Shown here: one piece after another, positions 59,555 to 64,000 of the stretch
Numbering within the stretch: the first letter of the stretch is position 1
How the letters are laid out: each line of letters begins with the position of its first letter
Virus record (IMG/VR): IMGVR_UViG_3300003873_000002
Span: 1-64,000 of that record
DNA: 64,000 nucleotides
From: a virus
Direction: 5' to 3' (one strand)
The notes under the pieces: model-generated
Told to the model about the DNA's origin: nothing
The model's database searches: none
What the model saw: only the letters and a program-made list of their open reading frames with translations
Made by a program: the position numbers and the translations under genes

Positions 59555-62023
59555 CTAATACCCCAGTGCATACCAAATTATATATTCGTTTGATGACGCG
59601 TATCTATATTTTAATTGGAACCCACCACTATATATACTTTTAATAGGGACAATTTTGCTTTCTCCAACATCCTGTGCCCAAACACCTATTGTTGCATTAT
59701 CAAAACTAAATGGAAAATAAATACTGCGCCATTTATGTGTAAAAATAGATCTATCTGTTAGATATCCCCATTGAAGTTTAATGCCATTGTCGAACTCTAT
59801 ATACCCAGTTTTTGTATTGTGTGATGTGGAATTGTCACTGTCACTGTCATTATTAAACCATGGGGCAAACCATGGAGCATCGTCATCGTCATCGTCACTG
59901 CTATGACCACTATTTTTATTTATACCAAATAAGCTAGAAAATGATGAAGTTTTATTCTTTTTAATTTCACTTTTAATTAAATCATTTAATCCGTTAATCT
60001 CGTCTGGTAAAATTTTATCATTTTTATCTTTTTTATTATCTAATAATAGTTTGATGTTTTCTACATCTTTGGTATTCTTATTTAAATCAGATATTTCACA
60101 TTTTTTGCTTAATTTATCTGTTAGGCCAATTATATTATCTATTTGGATCTTTGCTGATTTATCTATTTTTTCATTTAATTTATCACTTAAACCATTTATA
60201 TCAGTTATATCAATATTTTCGCTTCTGCTGATCTTACTATCAAGAATACTTCTTAAACCTTTGATATCATTATAATCAACATTATTAATTCTATCTTCCC
60301 ATCCATTACTTATTTTGGATAATTCGTTCCCAAGGTTTTTGATATCATCTATTTTAATATTATGTAATTTTGTGTCACAATCAGAGATAATATTATCTAA
60401 TACAATGCTTAGGTTGTTGACATCTTTGATATCTATCTTATCATTAATGTTTCTTTTATTGTCCAAAATATGTGTTAGTTCGGTAATTTCATTAATATTA
60501 ATTTGTGTATTGATATCTCTTTTCTCAGAGAGAATTTGTTTTAAATCAGCCACATTATTAATATCTATTACATCATTAATTCCGCGTTTTGTATCTAGAA
60601 CGTGTTGTAATGAATTAATCTCATTTATATTGATTTTATCTTGTATATTCCTTTTATGATTAAGAATTGATTGCAAATCATTAATTTCATTAATACCAAT
60701 GGTGTTATTAATATCACGCTTCGAATTCAATGAATCCTTTAGTCCATCAATATCACCTATAGACACCGCGCCCTTTTTAACAGTTACATTGCCTTTACTA
60801 TCTACATCAATATCACCACCACTTTTGATGCCCCCTAAAATATTGATGGTTGCAACATTTAATTCATAAATAGTATCAGTAAATAACGCATCTGCAGGGA
60901 CGTCAGATAGAATACTATGCCCGTTAACAGTTTTTGCATCTATGTGAAGATTATCAATATCTTCCTTCGTTTGATCAGAAGTAGCACCATTTTCAATACT
61001 AGCAAGTTTATCTACACTATGAATAATATCATCTTTTAGTTCATGTGTAAACGATTCGGTTGTTTCATCTAATATTTTTTTATTCTGATGTGAATGGGAC
61101 ACCTCATTTAATGCTTTGATTTCATCTGAGGTTACTGCACCATTTTTATTTATGCTTTGAATGTCGTTTTTTATTTTAGAAATATCTGAGTCAGTAATAC
61201 TTTGGCTTCTTGATAATTCGGGTATTTCACTTACCAATTTATCTTTATGTTTATCAAAAACAGCTGAGGTGCTGTCTAAGATATCTTTATTGGTATGTGT
61301 ATGTGCTACCTTTTTCAGACCATCTATAGATGCATTAACACGGGTGTCATCATAAATAGTGTCTGTAAATACTGCATCTGCTGGAACATCAGTTAAAACA
61401 CGGTTAATGTCTACTTTATTGTCTAGTTCTGCTTGCAATCCCGCAATATTAGAGACTGTTAATGCTTTAAGGGTGTCCTGATTTTTCTTGACATAATCAA
61501 CGACCTTTTGTATTGATGCAATATCACCCGCGTTTGACTCAATATAGTTTTTAATATTATCAATAAGATCTTTTAATATTTTGCCTTGTTTCGCGGATAA
61601 TGGTGCTTTACCATCCACTGTTGTTAGATTATCTATAATACTATCGATTGAAATTTTGGCGTTTAATGTATCTTGCAGTCCAGTAACATTCTCAACTGTA
61701 TGTTTGTGGCTATTGTCTTTTACAGATGCATATAATTTACCTGACATTAATTCCAATAAATTAACTGTCCCATTAACATCACCAACAAGTGTGATAGATG
61801 GGGATGGTTTGTTTATGGTGTTTTCCCAGTTCAAAAGATCAGTAGGTGATAACCCTTCCAATGTATCAGCATCAAGATTGGATCCTTTACCTTGTTCTAT
61901 AAATTGGCTATCTAATTTGCCACTACTATTAGTGATTGGTATAATGCCAGGTTTTCCTGGTATAGAAGAGACATTATCTGCGTTTAAATTAGAATCACAT
62001 TTATTACCTGGATATATAATCAT
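59555..62023 (-). CDS. Tail fibre protein with about 23-residue repeats
   Basis: 822 residues, minus strand. The N-terminus (YPGNKCDSNLNADNVSSIPG, NLDADTLEGLSPTDLLN) is fibre-like. Two HTH-containing modules (SHKHTVENVTGLQDTLNAKI, AHTHTNKDILDSTSAVFDKH) follow. From about 410 to 700 the protein is a run of about eleven units of about 23 residues (ININEITELTHILDNKRNIN type), a likely trimeric coiled-coil/beta shaft. A DDDDD run precedes a C-terminal tip (GYIEFDNGIKLQWGYLTDRS, YFPFSFDNATIGVWAQDVGE, ending YIIWYALGY). This GxxxxxNGIxxQWG and final IxWxAxGY pattern is typical of receptor-binding fibre tips. Confidence 0.85.
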   Translation of the reverse strand: MIIYPGNKCDSNLNADNVSSIPGKPGIIPITNSSGKLDSQFIEQGKGSNLDADTLEGLSPTDLLNWENTINKPSPSITLVGDVNGTVNLLELMSGKLYASVKDNSHKHTVENVTGLQDTLNAKISIDSIIDNLTTVDGKAPLSAKQGKILKDLIDNIKNYIESNAGDIASIQKVVDYVKKNQDTLKALTVSNIAGLQAELDNKVDINRVLTDVPADAVFTDTIYDDTRVNASIDGLKKVAHTHTNKDILDSTSAVFDKHKDKLVSEIPELSRSQSITDSDISKIKNDIQSINKNGAVTSDEIKALNEVSHSHQNKKILDETTESFTHELKDDIIHSVDKLASIENGATSDQTKEDIDNLHIDAKTVNGHSILSDVPADALFTDTIYELNVATINILGGIKSGGDIDVDSKGNVTVKKGAVSIGDIDGLKDSLNSKRDINNTIGINEINDLQSILNHKRNIQDKININEINSLQHVLDTKRGINDVIDINNVADLKQILSEKRDINTQININEITELTHILDNKRNINDKIDIKDVNNLSIVLDNIISDCDTKLHNIKIDDIKNLGNELSKISNGWEDRINNVDYNDIKGLRSILDSKISRSENIDITDINGLSDKLNEKIDKSAKIQIDNIIGLTDKLSKKCEISDLNKNTKDVENIKLLLDNKKDKNDKILPDEINGLNDLIKSEIKKNKTSSFSSLFGINKNSGHSSDDDDDDAPWFAPWFNNDSDSDNSTSHNTKTGYIEFDNGIKLQWGYLTDRSIFTHKWRSIYFPFSFDNATIGVWAQDVGESKIVPIKSIYSGGFQLKYRYASSNEYIIWYALGY

Positions 62024-62024
62024 T

Positions 62025-62288
62025 TTATTTGCCTTTACTCACAACAACATCGATGGATTCAATTGGCATGTTTTGCTCATCATTGATTGTATCTGGTAGT
62101 TTCATATACACATTTGATCCACCTGGATAAACAAACGCACCATTACATGTAAAATAAATATCGGTTTTATTATCTGGTTTACTGTCACTCACATATACTA
62201 GAATATATTTATTGCTTCTGATTTGTGTATAACTTGGATTTTTTTTGGATATGAGTTGCCATTCGTGTGTAAGTGTAATTTTTTCCAT
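62025..62288 (-). CDS. Small fibre-associated protein, 87 aa
   Basis: Minus strand, ATG at 62288, one base upstream of the fibre gene region (stop 62025, fibre start 62023). The product (WQLISKKNPSYTQIRSNKYI, LVYVSDSKPDNKTDIYFTCN, then AFVYPGGSNVYMKLPD) is a small beta protein of a type often found next to phage fibre or spike genes. It may cap or connect fibres. Tight coupling with the fibre gene supports a virion role. Confidence 0.6.
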   Translation of the reverse strand: MEKITLTHEWQLISKKNPSYTQIRSNKYILVYVSDSKPDNKTDIYFTCNGAFVYPGGSNVYMKLPDTINDEQNMPIESIDVVVSKGK

Positions 62289-62361
62289 TTAGCATGCCCT
62301 ATATTAATAGTTTTATTTAATTTGTATTTAATAATTTTTAATAATTTTTTAATTTATAAAA

Positions 62362-62382
62362 AAAGAGGGCAATGCCCTCTTT
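62362..62382 (-). terminator. Rho-independent terminator (minus-strand unit)
   Basis: AAAGAGGGC, loop AAT, GCCCTCTTT, with a T run on the minus strand side (the plus strand reads AAAAAAA before it). It ends the transcript of the gene at 62522. Confidence 0.85.
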
Positions 62383-62408
62383 AAAATAATTCACAAAGAT
62401 TTCAGTTC

Positions 62409-62459
62409 GATTTTCGGTTTAATAAATTTTAATAAATTTTAATAAATTTTAATAAATTC
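62409..62459 (-). repeat. Tandem decamer arrays (TAATAAATTT; then CTTATCGAAT)
   Basis: About four copies of one 10-bp unit, followed after 20 bases by a second array of CTTATCGAAT-type units (62481-62515) running up to the stop of the 62522 gene. Confidence 0.85.
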
Positions 62460-62521
62460 AGTATAAAATTTATACTGAATCTTATCGAATCTTATCGAAT
62501 CTTACTGAATTTTACCGAAGA

Positions 62522-64000
62522 TTAAAATACACAAACTTTATTCCAAACATTTGGATTTGCTGCAGTAAATGTGTTGGTTGTGTCATAAACAGGTAAGTCT
62601 GATTTTGTAACATGTTTTAATGATGTCCAATTAATCATATCAGTTGATGTTAATATTTCTATATCAAGATCACTGGGAACCCAATCAGATGAATATGCAC
62701 CAAACCACAATGACTGTAGATTACTATTTTCTATATCGAAAATAATATAATCACCACTTGTGACAGTGGAATATTGTCCTACAGACCCACTACTTCGCTC
62801 ATTAATTATATTATCTATTACTGATGATGATGATATTTTATAATCTAAAACATCACCTGGTGATATATGTATTACATCACCATTATTATCTAATAAACCT
62901 GTTGTTATAATAAATGGTTGTGTAGCTTTAATAACATTGATTTTGATAAATAAGCCGCTTGTCCTCATAGCTAAACCAAATTGTAAATATCTCTTATACT
63001 CTTCCACTCTACTTATTATATCACCATTAGCAGGCAATTCATAAACTTTATTCCAAACATTTGGATTTGCTGCAGTAAATGTGCTGTTCGCACTATAAAC
63101 TGGTAAGTCTTTGTTATAAACATACTTCAAATCAAACCAATTTACATTATCTTGAGAAACTGAAATTTTAATTTTTTTCAAAACATAACCAGCCGAATAT
63201 GCACCAAACCACATTGACTTTAACTTAGACTGATGCGATGTTATATCAAATACTGCATAATTGCCCGGTATAAGTGTTGCTGATGAACTTGATAAATAAT
63301 CACCAATCAAGTTTTTTAACGTACCACGATTAATTTTATAATCAATAATATCATTTGGACTTATTGACATCACATTATTTGAATCATCAATAAACCCAAA
63401 AGAAGTCGCGAATTCGTTAGTAATATTTTCAATATCTTCTATTTTGATATAATTGATATTATTAGCATATCTATCTGCATAAACTACTTTATCTTTGCTA
63501 TGTATTTGTAATGTTGCGTCCCCAAATACACTCATTGCGTTAACTGTGGGAATGATCGAATTAGTTGTAATTGGGTTACCGTTTACATACCATGATGCAG
63601 TACCCGTCGTACCAGCATTATAATCAAAAATACATGCTATTATATTTGAAACAGATGTATCAATAACAGTGGCGTCATACATAGATACATCAAATAAACA
63701 TTCAGATGTTGTTGTATCTGTTGCATTTATATCACCGAATGAAATTTGATAATTAGTGCCAGTGACTTCCATTTCAATTAAAATATATGGGTTTATATCA
63801 CCATAATATGTCAAATCATTCTGATTATTATATGGTGTGCCTGTAACAGAGGTTATTGTTTTAGGTCCATTTTTGCATATAAAATCAGAGACATCACTAT
63901 CTACACCATAATAATTAAACAATGGGTCATCTGGTGTAATTTTATCACGTCTCAAGTATACAATGCCCCCAGATCCAGCACCCGATCTTGTAGAACCAGT
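62522..64000 (-). CDS. Tail fibre/adhesin with duplicated domain (5' partial)
   Basis: The minus-strand frame is open to the window edge (SGAGSGGIVYL precedes the apparent TTG start), so the gene is cut at its 5' end. About 490 residues remain. The C-terminal 300 residues hold two tandem copies of a beta domain of about 130 residues: ISPNDIIDYKI..., SMWFGAYSAGYVLKKIKISV, NVNWFDLKYV, SANSTFTAANPNVWNKV, versus ISPGDVLDYKI..., SLWFGAYSSDWVPSDLDIEI, MINWTSLKHV, NTFTAANPNVWNKV. The pattern resembles discoidin/carbohydrate-binding modules. The second copy ends abruptly three residues after NVWNKV. Probably a receptor-binding protein. Confidence 0.75.
   Translation of the reverse strand, partial: TGSTRSGAGSGGIVYLRRDKITPDDPLFNYYGVDSDVSDFICKNGPKTITSVTGTPYNNQNDLTYYGDINPYILIEMEVTGTNYQISFGDINATDTTTSECLFDVSMYDATVIDTSVSNIIACIFDYNAGTTGTASWYVNGNPITTNSIIPTVNAMSVFGDATLQIHSKDKVVYADRYANNINYIKIEDIENITNEFATSFGFIDDSNNVMSISPNDIIDYKINRGTLKNLIGDYLSSSSATLIPGNYAVFDITSHQSKLKSMWFGAYSAGYVLKKIKISVSQDNVNWFDLKYVYNKDLPVYSANSTFTAANPNVWNKVYELPANGDIISRVEEYKRYLQFGLAMRTSGLFIKINVIKATQPFIITTGLLDNNGDVIHISPGDVLDYKISSSSVIDNIINERSSGSVGQYSTVTSGDYIIFDIENSNLQSLWFGAYSSDWVPSDLDIEILTSTDMINWTSLKHVTKSDLPVYDTTNTFTAANPNVWNKVCVF

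Noticed and set aside
61581-62099. Plus-strand ORFs opposite the tail fibre (also 60051, 60315, 61161)
   Set aside because: They are antisense shadows of the fibre repeats; their hydrophobic composition is what the complement of charged helical repeats produces.
1-64000. Lysogeny module or insertion sequence
   Set aside because: No integrase, repressor, transposase or terminal inverted repeats of an insertion sequence were seen; absence applies only to this window.

Overview
The window looks like part of the genome of a large, AT-rich, contractile-tailed (T4-like) double-stranded DNA phage of a Gram-negative host. Four points support this. The virion gene set is that of a myovirus: terminase, portal, prohead protease, gp23-like capsid protein, sheath, tube, gp25, gp53 and gp6-like baseplate proteins. 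A type II topoisomerase of the gp39/gp52 kind and a DsbA-like late-transcription protein are present. There is a two-component spanin with a lipoprotein member, which implies an outer membrane. No integrase or other sign of lysogeny is visible. The window is cut from a longer genome: a gene is truncated at each end.

Layout. (1) 1-3.0 kb: small accessory genes that look less AT-rich than the rest, including members of a Tudor/KOW-like paralogue family and an STG pentapeptide-type repeat protein. (2) 3.4-15.8 kb: many small, mostly unknown genes, each with its own sigma70-type promoter, separated by short tandem-repeat arrays. This part holds the DsbA homologue, an Rnl2-type RNA ligase, four tRNA genes (Thr, Asn, Ser and a variant Asn), a decayed tRNA copy, a frameshifted Tudor-like pseudogene and a YadA-head-like repeat protein. 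(3) 15.9-24 kb: nucleotide and DNA metabolism, with a GIY-YIG/T5orf172-like protein, a tRNA-guanine-transglycosylase-like protein (possible DNA deazaguanine modification), a P-loop kinase, a dUTPase/dCTP deaminase-fold protein, dCMP deaminase, ThyX, and both topoisomerase subunits. (4) 24.2-55.3 kb: a co-directional packaging, head, tail and baseplate block. A strong candidate for a programmed +1 frameshift (TTT CCC TAG) lies just upstream of the tape-measure-like gene. (5) 55.3-57.0 kb: a gene-free convergent region with ten copies of an 18-bp element in both orientations plus a 63-bp direct repeat, perhaps a replication origin or maintenance site. (6) 57.0-64 kb, minus strand: tail fibres, a fibre-assembly protein, and the lysis cassette (holin, Rz-like and Rz1-like spanins).

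The genes fit a lytic cycle. Early genes are driven by near-consensus host-type promoters with 17-bp spacers. Deoxynucleotide enzymes supply dTTP. Late genes are probably read from TATAAATA-type promoters helped by the DsbA homologue, followed by head filling, contractile tail assembly and spanin-mediated lysis. A pervasive peculiarity is that nearly every intergenic gap carries a different 3-8 copy tandem repeat with a unit of about 9-12 bp. Similar repeats have expanded inside several genes in multiples of three. Function names come from motif recognition by eye; no database search was possible.
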